Assembly (NCBI GenBank): GCA_024138025.1
Contig: JAMXBD010000094.1
Location: forward strand, 1,984,001-2,048,000
DNA from: Combretum micranthum
Lineage: Eukaryota; Streptophyta; Magnoliopsida; Myrtales; Combretaceae
Direction of reading: 5' to 3'
DNA length: 64,000 nucleotides
The notes below the pieces were generated by a model. That model was not told where the DNA came from and did no database searches. It saw only the letters and a list, made by a program, of their open reading frames with translations. A program made the position numbers and the translations under genes. Numbering within the stretch: position 1 is the first letter of the stretch; each line of letters starts with the position of its first letter. Below, piece after piece: positions 38,139 through 50,859 of this stretch.

Positions 38139-38830
38139 TAGGGGCAAACACAAAATTATACGACTAGGGAGGTTGGATCTTAACTAAGTTAATTTTAAAA
38201 TTATTTATTAATATCCGCTCGCTATTATAATTATATTATATCTTATATATTTATGAGAATTTTATAATGATTTCAATGTGATATTTTATAAAACTTCATG
38301 AAAAAAATCATTCAAACAATAATTAAAAGTTTTAGTGCATTTTATAAGAGATTATATATATGTTACTTGAAAATTAATTATTAATAAAAAAATATAGTGT
38401 TTATATCTACACAAATTTTGCATTTAATAAAAGTAAAATAATAAAATGTATTTAGATATGATATTTATTTAATACTTTGTGTTCATTTTTCTAGCATTAC
38501 ATGTAGAAAAAAATATTATTAAATCAAATTATATAATTAATGTGCAATGTGATTGGTTTTAATGCAAATATATCATATAATATATGTATATAGGATAATT
38601 ATTCAATAATTCATGTACATTTAAATAAAATTAATTGAAAAAAGTTACTAAATCAAATTATATGATTAGTGTGCAATAACATTTAATTGTAACATGGATA
38701 ATAATTATTGCTTTGCGATATACTTTGAACATAAAATAGTTATAAATAAGAATTTATTTAGTTTGATAATTTTATGATGAAAGAATTTAATATTATTAAT
38801 TATTGTGAAAGAAAAAGTAAAAAAGAAACA

Positions 38831-38866
<36 letters not shown>

Positions 38867-39128
38867 CTAGTTATTGTAAGAGAGAGAAGTAGCCAGTGTA
38901 ATAAATGTATGGTGAAAAAAAGTAAAAGAAAATACTATATGGAATTTGAACCCATGACCTCATGAATATAAAATAATGCTTAACTACTACATCACACTTA
39001 GCTTTATATCATAACTCTCTCTTCATAATATAAATATAAATATATTTTTTCTTTTAAAAAACCTTTAAAAATTATTTTTTTTGGGTCTTAGGGGCTAAGG
39101 CCCCCATCCCCTCCCCTATTTGCCTCTA
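38139..39128. mobile_element. hAT-like non-autonomous element
   Basis: Ends TAGGGGCAAA (left) and, inward from the right, TAGAGGCAAA match at 9 of 10 bases. Flanks ACGCTAAG (38131-38138) and ATGCTAAA (39129-39136) agree at 6 of 8. The interior is AT-rich with a TA/GA microsatellite at 38831-38870 and no transposase. Plausible, not proven. Confidence 0.5.
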
Positions 39129-41541
39129 ATGCTAAAGCTAGCTTGGTCTATTTATTGTGATCGTTACTAAATAAATTTTAAATTCTAAAATCGTTGAATT
39201 AGTTTGTGGAAACAACTGAAAATTTGTAGTGGAAAATAAATTTCTCAAAACATTTCCCATATAGGCTACTCTAGAGAGCAACCAATATATATATAGCTTA
39301 GTACCATACCACTAGTATTACAAAATAAAGAGCTTTAGGTATCTCAAAATAAAACCATGGGCCATAGATAGACCTTTATTAAAACATAAGTTTGATATAA
39401 AATTTATAAAATAGAAATAAAATAATGGTCCAATGGATCCTTGTCACTACATTTGTCAAGAACTCCTCAAAGTCCGCACCATACCCCATGTAGTCATAGG
39501 TATCATCATCACCTAAAAAAGAATGGAATAAGCTAAAGCCCAGTATGATAGCAACACAAGCATACACGAGATAGTCATACACATCTATTCTAAATGCAAT
39601 GCAACAAACAACAATTTATATCTTTAAATTAAATGTGCAGGAAATAATAGTGAAGCACTTGCACTTCGACAACACGTTGGGAACCTGAAGATCCTAAGGA
39701 GCAGCAACTACTGCTGCTGCTCAGGGGATTGATATAAGCCGCCATAATACCTATATCCCCTATAAGAACATCTAGTAATAGCCTCGTCTAGGGGTTACAG
39801 TTGTTACTTATCTTTATCCATATTAGTCTATTGTAATTAAATAGAGTAACAGAGCCATATATTAAACCGCTTAATACAATTTCTCTCCAATATGAATAAA
39901 AGTTATCCCAACACCGTCTCCTCTATCAATTATCCACTGAGCCACTAATAACCATAATTTGTCCAATGTCAATGATGAGGGTAACCTAACACCTAACTAC
40001 TGTACTGGTACCACCTAAACAATGTTGTCGCCCATTGGATCGAGTTAAATAACCACGCATAAGTAACAAGCAATTATCAAATCCATCTTTAAGTATTAAT
40101 TCTTTTAGGATGCTTACCCTAGCAAGCAATATGCAAGTCACTACGTACCCAGTACAAAATATGTATTATGAACAAATAGATGATAAACTGGAAGTTAAAG
40201 CAAACGTAGACTCCTAACAGATATTTGCTCAAAAGATTGATTCATATAAACATTTAAATCAATTATTGATTTATGTTAAACTCACATAAAATACTCATGT
40301 TTCTAGTGAATATTCATTTAAAACAACATATTCCCCTTATTATTTATAGTCTATTCTAAGCCAATTACAAATTGATATGGTTTTATAAGGGTTCGCTAAT
40401 TTAATTACTAATTAAGTGTAAATTGTTGGTTACTAAGGAGTTTATTAAGCCAATATTAGATAATAAGTTTACATTAACTTTATTTGGTCAAGTTGGATAG
40501 AATTAATCAGTCAAGTCTACTAAACTCATTTTATGGTAATTAGGTCATTAAATAGTATTTTAAATAGCATATCCTATGTTAAATCTAATAAACTTTTATT
40601 AAGTAAAAGAACTCATTTAAAATATAATTATTTTATTTATATCATTTATAATTTATTTTTACATCTAAATATATAAGGAATTTAAACTAGTTTCCTATTA
40701 TGTTTATATTATGCTAAAATGTCATATTTATTCCTATTTTATTAAATAATTCCTAAAATCAAAATAGTTAATTTTTTTATCTTAAAATTAATATTTTAAT
40801 ATGTGAACACATTATTTACATTTATTTTATATTTATTTGATTAGAATAAATTTACCTTAAATTTTAATATTTCATTTTCTATAAAAACTAATGTGCACTT
40901 TAACTTTAATAAATCGGTTCACTATTTTAAACTTGGGTTCTTAAGCTCAAATTTTTTATTTAAACTCCCAAAACATTATTATATGTTTATAAGTTCATTT
41001 GACCTAAAATAATTACTTAGTTATGGTTTTAATTTTAATTAATTCAAACTTTAGAATAGGGGGATACACAATGATAATCAATCGGTTCAAATCAAGTCAA
41101 TCGTTCTTGGCCGGTTCACCACATATTTAAGATTAGACATGTGGGTCTATAATTCTAATAAGGTTTTGATGCCAACGTGGCCTTGGCCGTCGGTTCAGCC
41201 TTCAACATTGATGCCTCTAGACAATGTTAAGAGTGTTTTAGTTTTGTTTTGCAATTTTCAAATTTCCTTTAACTTTTTCAACTTCCAGCTATTTTAATCA
41301 TCTAAAACATGTTTATTCTATGTTTTTTTTCATCTAATTCATACTTAGATTTATATTTTACAATTAAAATCACAAATCATGACTCAAACCATCATCATCT
41401 ACAAAAATTTCACAATTTTTAGCATATAAGCAATACATCCATACTTGCATATATATATATATATATATAGTTGATAATTTTATTTCAATAAATCACGTCA
41501 ATCCAACATAATCACACATGTATATACATGTTTCAGCGTAC

Positions 41542-41572
<31 letters not shown>

Positions 41573-42659
41573 TATAATTTCACTAACTAACAATTATTAT
41601 AACATAGATATATACATGCTCATTCCAGTTTTCATGCATACATATACATATATTTATCAATACTTAGTTCTAAGTTTTTTTTTTAGTAATTTACATGAAT
41701 ATATATGTCATTAATAAAATCAAACATATTAATTACAATTACTTGCTTGGTTTAGTAAATAAACTCTATAAATCTCTATGCTACTACTTCAAGAGATTGA
41801 TGATGCTTCTAATGCTAATCTCACTTTAACCTTGATTTTGTCTCAAATTTCACTTAAGAATCAATTGAAGTAGAGATTAGATTTTAGGGAAGAAATTGAA
41901 TGGTTAAATGATGGAAAAAAGAATGGATTTCCTTATGCATTAGAAGCTTGTCTTGATGAAAGATTACTATAGTATTTTTGTAGGATTTTTGGTGTGTATT
42001 AGAGAGAGTTCTCTTGAGAATTTTTATGGCTTGAGGGCTACTGCAAATGGAATGGAAATTAGGGTTTTTTAGACTCTATATTTATGTTATTTGATCTTTT
42101 GTAATTTCTATTAAAGTTATGGACATTTTGGTACTTTTGCTTGATTAATTGAGGATATTTTAGTCTTTTCCTATATGTAGAATTCTTCTTGAATTGGTTA
42201 AGGTCATTTTGGTCTTTTCACACACTTGATATTTTCTAAACTCTAGGGTTTTATTGAATGTGTATGCACGCATGATAATATAATAGTACATAGGCTTTGT
42301 GGGCTTGATTTTTTTTTTCTATTGTGAGCTTTATGTTGATGGGCTTAGACTTTCATGCGTTGGAATGGGCTTTAGGTTATGGGCTATTGGGCATTTAGAA
42401 TAGAATTTAAGAAGTAAGAAAGAGAATTAGCTAATTGGCATTAGAAATCAATAATAGGAAATCTAATTAAAGGAAAATTAATATCTTACTTGAATTTAGG
42501 ATTTTAGGTGCTTAAGAATTAGTATTTGAAAGTAAATATTTAATTTTTAAATTTTTAAGATTTAAGGAGTTAGAATTTAAGCTTAAATGGATAAATCAAT
42601 GATTTTGGGGTTTATGTGATTGAACTTGATATATGGAATTCAATTTAATAATTAGAAGG
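39129..42659. other. mostly AT-rich; possible chromoviral LTR trace on the minus strand
   Basis: Around 39480-39560 the minus strand reads ACTGGGCTTTAGCTTATTCC followed by TTTTTTAGGTGATGATG, the same motif layout as in the LTRs at 19.6 and 30.4 kb, so part of an LTR may lie here. Its ends cannot be set. (TA)n tracts are at 41449-41469 and 41541-41566. No gene is seen. Confidence 0.4.
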
Positions 42660-43250
42660 TGTTGCATGAGCTAAATTTGGGTTAGTAGAGATAGCTCTTG
42701 CTAAGACAAAAGACAGGTCAGAAGGGGCTTCGGGGTTTGCCCAATGCGACCACTCCAATGCTTAGTCAATCTGTAGGTATATATATTCTCTCAAGATATA
42801 AGAGACTTCTTTTTCCTTTTTTCCCTCTCAACTTCCTAAAGGCGGGGGTAGGTTAGGGCCATACCAGGGCGGGTTGCTTCCTAGTAAGTGACTTGGTACT
42901 CAATTCAGTGAAGGTACCCAATTGAGGAGTTATGGCTCCTAAAGTGTAGCCGAGTTGTTGGTGTCTCCCCAGGTCATGAGGTATGACTAGGGCATATGCT
43001 TTGGGTATCAAATCGTGAGGCTTTGAGATCGAGTTGGTGGATTAATCGAACTCGTTAGCTCAATTACTCTTTTCGAGGTGAGAACTTCAAGAGAGGCATC
43101 ATGCCATGGCATACATTGGGGTATAGATCTCGTTGATTTCCTAGGAGGCAGGGATGTCATAATCTGTGGGCCTCTTTCGAGACTACGAGAATTGTAAGGT
43201 ATTGGGCCCAAGGGATCGAGTGGGCTGATGGCTATATTCTACTGTAAACA
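42660..43250 (-). repeat. 3' LTR of the Tat element
   Basis: Matches 54416-55009 along its length, with blocks such as CTCAAGATATAAGAGACT and GACTTCAAGAGAGGC nearly identical. The TATA-bearing segment present in the other LTR (TATTTATAGCAGG) is missing here by a short deletion. On the element strand it begins TGTTTACAG right after a purine-rich tract. Confidence 0.82.
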
Positions 43251-43270
43251 TTTGTCCCTCTACTCTCATC
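43251..43270 (-). other. polypurine tract of the Tat element
   Basis: On the minus strand GATGAGAGTAGAGGGACAAA stands directly before the 3' LTR start TGTTT, where second-strand priming would begin. Confidence 0.6.
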
Positions 43271-44192
43271 ATAAGAGCAAAGAGAGTGCGTAGCCTATGA
43301 GGTCATCGGCTCGAGGTGATCATTTCGGCAAGATGCGCTTTTCATGTGAGCTACCTCCCATTTTCATAGATATTTTGTGGTGAGGACTGTCGGATTTCCT
43401 ATTAGGTATTGTATTCAGTACACTTTGGTATAGTTGAGGAGGTGCGGCCTTCTTAAGGGACCCTGTGGATTTGAAGGTCTCCGTATTAATTATTACTAGG
43501 TCTGGCAACTGTTGATATGTCAGGTTTTTAAGGCTCTGCTCACATGTCTTGAGGCTTGGGCTTTTATGTCTTCCCTTTCTTTTATAAAACTTGTGCTTCA
43601 CAAGTATTTCCTCACAACATTTTTCATATTCCCTCGAGAGTGTTATTGTATATCCTCATTGTGCTTTCAATGTTTTCTGCATGCTTGAAGTTATGGATAT
43701 GTCGAATTCAGGTACCTCCTATACCAATCTTTTTATCATGACTCAAATGACAGGGTACAGTGACTGCCACAAGGTAAGGAAGGATGAGAGAGAAACAGAG
43801 TCAAGGTCAGTAGGCTCAGAGTTGAGGAGTTAGGCATAGGTTGGAAAGAGGTGGTTTGGCTTCTATTAGCGTTGTGAGGTGAAGTCTAGTGAAGTTCAAG
43901 TTATTGGTAAGGGGCAGGGTGTTTTAAACTTGCATTCTTATGCAATTTGGCCAACTAAGTCTATCAGTGCCAATGGATAGATATTCTTCTGATGGCTTGT
44001 AGAAGGGGGCCATCCTTCCCTTATACATGGAGGCAACCCAGGAGATGGTCCCAACGAGATCCGCTATAAGCTTCCTAGGAGGAGCTCGAGGCCATTTTCG
44101 AGGAGGATGCGAGGTGCTCCACAAGATAGGGGGGTTTTTATGCCCAGGAAGTCAGATTGAGTATGTCTCATTGGTGCCAACGGTTTGCCTTG

Positions 44193-46800
44193 TATAAAAA
44201 GGCTTTTGAGTTTGGCTAAGGATACCTTTTTCTCCTTTTCAAAAGGAATTTTTCGATTACCATCGAATATGCCTAGCTCAGTTGTTGCCTAATGTCTGAT
44301 GTTTATTGGTGATTTTGAAGCCATTTGTCTTATTGTTATGTGTGGCTTACTTTAATCTTGTTTAGCAATTCTTTCTATATAAGAGATCAAAGGGAGGGTG
44401 GTAGTATGTTGTCAAATAACTCAAGAGTCCCTAGCTTCTTACTAGCTTCACCAACTCAAACGAGTTTGACTAGAAGTGCAAGTTTTGGATGGTTAAATTG
44501 GAGGAGGGTATGCAATGGGTTTTCAACTTCTGAGTTGAGTGGTGTATGTCCATCCATCATGCAAAATCCCAAATGTTGATGGCGTATGATGCTAGCAGGC
44601 TGATGGAGTTAGAGGGTGCTCTTAGAGCGCGAAGATGCCACACTCATGGTGAGGAATTTTTTGAGTGGGAAGTCGATTACTGATGGAGGTAGGGTTTGGT
44701 TCCTCATTTGGTTATTCTCTCTATCTCTTTCCCCAATCACTTGTCAAGTCAAGCTCTAGGCTGAAGGTTTTATGAGGAGTTGAGGTTTCCAAGTTGTTGA
44801 GCTTGGTTAGGCAGTGTTTTGTTTTTCTATTGCTAAATTCCTCTCCTTTTTTTTTTAGAGCCGGTGCTGTTTTTGGTTGACATGGGTGATATTCTTACTA
44901 GCTCATCAACGAAATAGAAGAGGATATGCTGAAGAAGAAGAAGACAACGAGTGAGAAGTATCCCATCGATGGCTAAGGCCAAGCTACCAAGGTTAGTACA
45001 CCAACAGTTGGTTTAGGTAGGCAAGAACAAGGTAATGTTGGTGTCAAAGTTGAAACTATTGCTCTTGAGGTTACGGGTACTATTGTTGAAGTTGAAGGTG
45101 TTGTTGAAGCTGGAGATGTTGGCGCTAAAGTTGGTGTTAGTGATTGTACCGTCATTTTGGTGAGCTTGCCCTATTTTGCTTGGTCACGAGAAGAGTCGGG
45201 TTTGGCTCATGTTTCTCTTATGTGACCTCGAGCTCATAACGTGCCTTTGCCAATAGCAGAGGCCACTGAGAGCAGTAGTAGCAGCTCAGGCGATCGAGTT
45301 GTAATGAGGGGTCATGGGACTCAGCCCAGGAGAAGTGTTATTTGGGGCCCCATTGATTTTTTTTGGAGGGAAGGCCTTGAGATGGAGCAATGTAGCCATG
45401 TAATGGCCTTCTTTTGAGGAGGTAGGTTGCTTCGAGGACCAGAAGAGGCTGAGGGCTCTTTATGGCGAGCTTTCCTCGGTTGATCTAGCTATAGAGTTCT
45501 CAGCATGAAAGACTTATGAGGTGAGGGTGCTATTCTACCCATGGAGTTGGTTAGTAGTGCTAATTGTTTGTTGTTTGTTGTTTCTTGTTTGTTAAAGACT
45601 CTTGCATTGTCTGCTTTCAGGTCCGAGTGACGAATGTTGAAGCTTCTGTCTGCTTAGGGCGAATCATGGAGTGGTACGTTATTTATTTTATTTATAATAA
45701 TTTTTTTGTCCTTGATGTTATCGTTGGCTCATGAAGGACTTAGGGGAGCTCGAAGCAGTGAAGGTAAGCTTAGAGAAGGAGCTTTCTGAGGTTAGATAGA
45801 GTGAGTTGCGGTTAAAGATCGATCCGATTCTTTAACAGGCAATAAGGAGAAGCTTTACGTAGAAATGGAAGACAAAGTCTTGCGCAGTCAAGATGATGTG
45901 GATGAAGTGAGGAGCAAGTAGTCCCTTATAGAGATTAAGGCTACCGAGTTCGATGCTATGTGTAAGAGCGTGAAGGAGGAACGAGATAAGATTTCTCGTT
46001 CGTTGAATGATGCCCAACTGGCGATTGCGAGGCAAAGAGGGAGTTTGAGCGCATCTCTTTAGAGGTCGGCAAGTTGAGGGGGAGCTTGCAATCATCTAAC
46101 CTGGACTGAAGGAAATTGATGGTAAAGTCATTTGATTTGCGTGTTTTGTGGTTGGCTTATTCCTGAGGCAACCAAAAAGCGAATCTTGAGCGACCTTTTT
46201 AAGAGCAAGGAGTAGAAGGAGACCCAAATGAAGATTGTCAAGGATACTGTGAGGTTGATAAGAAAGGACCTTTTAGAGAGGTATCCTAACTTAAATCTCA
46301 TTGTTTTGGCAATGCACTTAAGGGAGGCTCTAGGAGAGGATTATGGTGAAGATGATGGTAATGAGGATAAGGCTGAGCAAGGTGGTGATGTTGAGGTCAT
46401 TGTAGCAAGCATGGGAGATTGGGGGATAGGTTTCTGTTATTCCTGGGGGTCGGATGACTGAAGGTGTGGTAGCCTAGTAGTCGTGATGCAGGGGCGATCA
46501 AGAGATCTTTATATCGGTAACTTCCGATGTCGTCATTGATCCTCAGGGCAGAGGTCCTATTAAGAGACAGGTGGAGGTGGCTGTTGCCCCACAACTAGTG
46601 ATAAGCAAGCAGATTTTCAGTAACTATAGGGTTGATTGATTTTGGACCTTTATCATCGAGGAATTGTTGTTTTCTAATATATATATATTATATATATATA
46701 TTTACGGGTTTGCTTTCAGCTTTTTGTAGGTGGGCCTATTGCAGGCTTTTGTAATTTTGACGTAAGCCATTGTACTCTTTTCTAATAAATGCATGGTCTC
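44193..46800 (+). pseudogene. antisense gene inside the Tat element (degenerate, spliced-looking)
   Basis: It runs opposite to gag-pol, between integrase and the 3' LTR. A TATA box (TATAAAAA, 44193-44200) is followed by an ATG at 44406 (MLSNNSRVPS). GT-AG introns with pyrimidine-rich ends fit at about 44689-44858 and 45521-45620. The exon at 44931-45416 is open except for two stops and reads TVGLGRQEQG, a Val/Gly/Glu-rich repeat (VEVEGVVEAGDVGAKVGV), then EATESSSSSSGD and RRSVIWGPIDFFWREG. Later exons give coiled-coil heptads (LEAVKVSLEKELSEVR, SVKEERDKISRSLNDAQL). AATAAA lies near 46785. Antisense ORFs at this place are known in some Tat elements. The product's function is unknown, and stops and frameshifts suggest it is dead. 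Confidence 0.6.
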
Positions 46801-48314
46801 TCTCTTTGACTATACTTTTTCTTAGTAATCTAATTTTTGCCGCACCATTAGTTCATACACTCTGAGGTCGGGTATGTTGAGCTTATTTTCTTTAGGCTGT
46901 TGTGCTTTAAGTTTGTCGGGTTGTTCCTTGGCTAGATGTAGGCTGTAGATACAGTTTTTCAAGGTGGATGACTTTATTCTACTGGGGAGGTTAAGTGTGT
47001 TAGGGAACTTTCCTTTTCAATACTAGTGGATTTCTAAAGCACGATCGAATAGTTAAGGTAAGCTGCTCTTGAGATTCTCAAGTTTTGTGGCATCAAATGC
47101 TGAGTTTGTTAGAGTTCCTCCTAGCCTATAAATAGCATTATTTGGTGAATTATTTCCTCATGAACCCATCTCTACTCTCTTATTTCACCGACTTGTGGTT
47201 TTCTTTGGTTATATAATTCTAAAACGTTTGAGGAATCATGGTCATTAGTACTTTTAAGCTCGAATGGCTTGAGAGGATGAGCCCTTGGGGGTTGCAATCC
47301 TTGTGGTACTGTGGGAGTCTTGCTATCTCTATTTAAATGAGCCGGGAGCCTTATGGTCCCTATTTATGTGGACCAATTACTAAGGTCATGAGGTGCATTA
47401 AGCATGTTGCTTAAGGCTCACTTCCTTCCTTTGCCTTGGCTATTCTACCTTAGGCCGTGTTTCTCTTCTGCGGTTCTAAGGGCCAATTTGGTTATTACTT
47501 GGCAGAGGGGTGGTGGTAACTATGGAAGCAAGTTGTACATGGACAGAGGCCCGTCTTCATTTAACGACTTGTGCCCTAGGGGAACTCCTTGACATCGATG
47601 TCATCTTTGAGGGCTCATTCTACTCCTTCCCCTCATTTCCAAGTACTCTGTTGTGCTATCCTCAATGCCAAGTGGAGGTCATTAGAGATGAGACTTTTGA
47701 GCCCGATGTCCTGGTGGCTTGTTAGTCGTGGACTTATTGGGGGGGTGGGAGGTGGGATGACCTTCGATCCTTGTTCTCCTAGTCATGCTGAGCTTTTGTC
47801 TAGCTGAGATTCATTATCGTTCTGAAGGTTAATGGAAAAGCTCAAGTTAGTGGTTAGGAAAGTGAGGTCGTGTTTAGTCTAAATCCACATTTTTGAGGTG
47901 TGTTCAGCTCGTTATAGGAGAATTCTTCCGATTTGAGGTATAAATCCTTGCTGAGGTTTTCCAACTCGACATCGTATTTAACCCAAAGAAATTCATGGTT
48001 GCGTAGATTTGTCTTTGTATTTCTTTGGTTGGAATGCTACTTAAAACTACCTTGGTTGAGATGCCAATCAAACTACTGTAATGATTTTCTTCATATTAAT
48101 GTACTAAATTGACCTTGATATGTTATGTGACTGCTTGTATGTTTCTCTCTTTCTTCTTTTTGGAAAGCTCGTATGCATAAGTATTGAACTGAATTTTTGT
48201 CTGCCGCGACCTTGGTTCATAATTTTTGTGCGTTTGATATTCTTGCTTTTTGAGTTGTGGGGCACCATTTTTGTTCATCTAAAGTCATCTTTAGTCAGGA
48301 GAGAGAGCTCATTG
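46801..48314 (-). other. long untranslated 3' region of the Tat element
   Basis: No protein I recognise on either strand. GC content is higher than outside the element, as in the rest of it. Short frames on the plus strand at 47404-47807 overlap one another in different frames and show no domain. Confidence 0.6.
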
Positions 48315-48505
48315 AGGGCGTTACTTTAGCTTACGAGGGGAGTTACACTTGAGAGGGAGTTACCTAAGCTCACGATTGGAGTTACCTTTGAGAGGGACTC
48401 ACCCTTGATAGAGAGTCACCCAAGCTTACGAGAGGAGTTACCTTTATTAAGCTCAAAAGGGGAGTTACCCTTAAGAGGGAGTTACTCGAGCTCATTTGGT
48501 AAGGT
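48315..48505 (+). repeat. tandem repeat in the Tat 3' region
   Basis: About six irregular units around GAGTTACC, alternating with AAGCTYACGAGRGGAGTTAC and TTGAGAGGGAGTTACC, with a higher period of about 55-60 bases. It lies just downstream of integrase on the element strand. Tandem arrays in this part of Tat/Ogre elements are known sources of satellite DNA. Confidence 0.8.
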
Positions 48506-48659
48506 TCTTTTGAGCTCTAAAGCCCTTGTTGGAAATCTTTTGGATTTTTTAAGATGAAAATCAATGTTGTACCCTCTTAATATAAAATTTTCATTTCATT
48601 GGTGATTGCTTTTCTTTTTACATTTTACAAGTAAGTCAGCTTTAGCTATTCAAAAAGCT

Positions 48660-49700
48660 TTCTCAAGTTGTTTGCATTCCATGTCCTTGGAAGGAGCTTA
48701 CCATGTAGTGTTTCAAGTTTATATGCTATATTTCCTAAGACTTCTTTTAGCCTAACTGGAACTTCCCAATTTGGGGCAAGCTTTCCTCGAGCTTCTTCAA
48801 AACCCATTGCTTCTAATTTTCTACAAACGAGGTCTCTTGGAAGAAAGACTTTGTGTTTGACCTTCTTGTTGTAATATCGGGTTGCTCTTTATTGGTAAGT
48901 AGCAACTCTTTTACTTGTGGTATCTCGAGTCTCCTCTATTGTGTCGAGTTTAGCTTGGAGACTAACTTCGCTGATAAATTCATCATACGATTATACTTAA
49001 ATACTTTGCAATTATAGCTTGATAGGTAGAATGGCCGTAGAGCCAAAGGTGAGGCCAAAAGGGGTTTTGTCGGTCAGGGTATACCTAGTAGTACAGTATC
49101 CCCATAAAATACTAGACAATTCATCAGCTCATCTATTGCTTTATTAGTTTACCCTGGCTTTCAGGCTTTGCATGGTGGTTTTGTTAATAGCTTCGACTTG
49201 GCCATTAGCTTAGGGGTATGTAACAGAGGTGTAGTATGGGGTCATGCCGTATTCATCACAGAAGTCTTTTATTCTTTTAGAACTGAACTACCTCCCATTG
49301 TTTATTACTATCGAGTATGGGACGTCGAACCTAATGATGTTGTTGGTATAGATGAAGTGTTGAACATTCTTTTCTGTAACTTTTGCTACCGCCTCAGCTT
49401 CTACCCATTTCATAAAATAATCACACCCTACTATTATGAACTGTGGATGGGGGAAATGGTTCGAGTATGTCAAGTCCCCAGATGGCGAAGAGCCACGGGT
49501 TGGTGAGGCAGAGCAGTTCAACACTTGGGGTATGGTTGATGGGAGCAATCTTTTGGCATCATTCACATTGTCGCACAAATTCCTTTGCATCAACCCTTAT
49601 TATCAGCCAAAAGTATCCAACTCGCATGACTCGGATGTGTAATGATTGGGCATTAACGTGATTACTGCATTCGCCAGCATGGAGCTCTTCTACAACTCCC
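48660..49700 (-). pseudogene. integrase of the Tat element
   Basis: On the minus strand, from high to low coordinates: a zinc-binding region (EELHAGECSNH, RVGYFW, DAKEFVRQCE-CQKIAPI), the core (AIWGLDILEPFP, CDYFMKWVEAEAVAKVTEKN, SIVINNGR, then DEYGMTPYYT and ANGQVEAINKT), and the C-terminal part (ATRYYNKKVKHKVFLPRDLV, GKLAPNWEVP, AYKLETLHGK, RTWNANNLRK). In NNGR the usual aspartate (DNGR) is replaced by asparagine, a catalytic residue. Frameshifts and stops split it. There is no chromodomain, as expected for Tat. Confidence 0.85.
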
Positions 49701-49989
49701 TATCCATCCTCTGGTCATAAACATCAGAGAAGGGGGAAGTTGAAGCCCCTTTCATTTAGGATATGTAAATAAGGGTATAGTTAGCTACTGTGCACATTAA
49801 GTTCTTAGCTCTTGTTCTATATGAAAGTAAAGTGCCATCCCTTAAGTATTTTTCTATTGATGTCATCTAGCTTGGGGATAACCTCGTGGGCTTTTGCAAC
49901 ATTGGACTTTTCTAATAAGAACTCGATGAATATTCTTTCTTCAATTTTTCCTAGGTCGGGGCTATCATAGAGGTGAGTTTTGAAAGTTT

Positions 49990-50595
49990 ATCAGCTTTAG
50001 CATTGTTAGTTCTTGTTATTTTGATTATGTCCCATGAGGGTAATTCTTTTGTGAAAGATCGGACTGGCTCCAAGTATTCGGTCATTTCTTCGTTCTTTGC
50101 CCCGTACGCACCTTTGACTTATTAAGCTACGAGTTGTAAATCAGAGAAGATTTTTAGGTCCTTTGTTTTTGTTCTAACTCTCGTAGCGAGCCTAAGTCCA
50201 GCTAGCAAGGCTACGTATTTCGCTTCATTATTGCTTGCGGTGAACCTAAAATTTAATGCATAGCCGATCTTGACTCCATAGAGTCCTTTTAGGATTAGGC
50301 TAGCTCTACCACCCTCCTGTGTGGATCATCCATCCACATGAAGGGTCCATAGAGGTTTTTCCTTATTCTCCGGTTTGAGGGAGCCAGTATATTCGGCTAT
50401 GAATTCTGCTACGACCTGTACCTTAATGGTGTCATGAGGTTGGTATTGTATACCATATGCACTAGGCTTGATTGTATACTTCATCATTTTTCTAGAGACA
50501 TCTGGTTTCTGGAGAATTGCCCTTATTAGCACATCGGTGAGTACGATGACCTGGTGTGCTTGAAAATACGGACGTAGGTGATGAGAAGATATCAC
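49990..50595 (-). pseudogene. RNase H and second (archaeal-type) RNase H of the Tat element
   Basis: The frame at 50595-50326 gives the end of the first RNase H and the linker (RPYFQAHQVIVLTDVLIRAI, IKPSAYGIQYQPHDTIKVQV, AEFIAEYTG), then WTLHVDG, the start of a second RNase H. It continues as GGRASLILKG, NFRFTASNNEAKYVALLAGL, FSDLQLVA, SFTKELPSWDIIKITRTNNA and KADKLSKL. The DG, NEAEY-like and SD motifs are still visible. A second RNase H of archaeal type is characteristic of plant Tat elements. Stops interrupt it. Confidence 0.85.
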
Positions 50596-50859
50596 AACTG
50601 CAAGGACAAACTTTTTTAATTTTGTGTATCTCTACTGTGGGCCTTAGAAGATGTGGCTGATGTAGTAGATGGGTTGATGTTGCTTCCCTTTAGCCCGCAT
50701 TAGCACTAATGATAGAGCTAGATCGCTTTTTGAGAGATAGAGTTATAATATGTTGCCTACATTTGGGGTTTTGAGTATTAGCGGTGTGATCAAGAATTCT
50801 TTTTGCTCGTCAAAAGCCTGTTGAGATTTTTTTTGTCCACCTGAACTTGTTTGGTTTTT

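Noticed and set aside
38774..38965. 63-codon ORF
   Set aside because: Runs through a TA/GA microsatellite inside a hAT-like element.
47404..47807. Overlapping plus-strand ORFs
   Set aside because: Several short frames overlap in different phases in the higher-GC 3' region of the Tat element; no domain seen.
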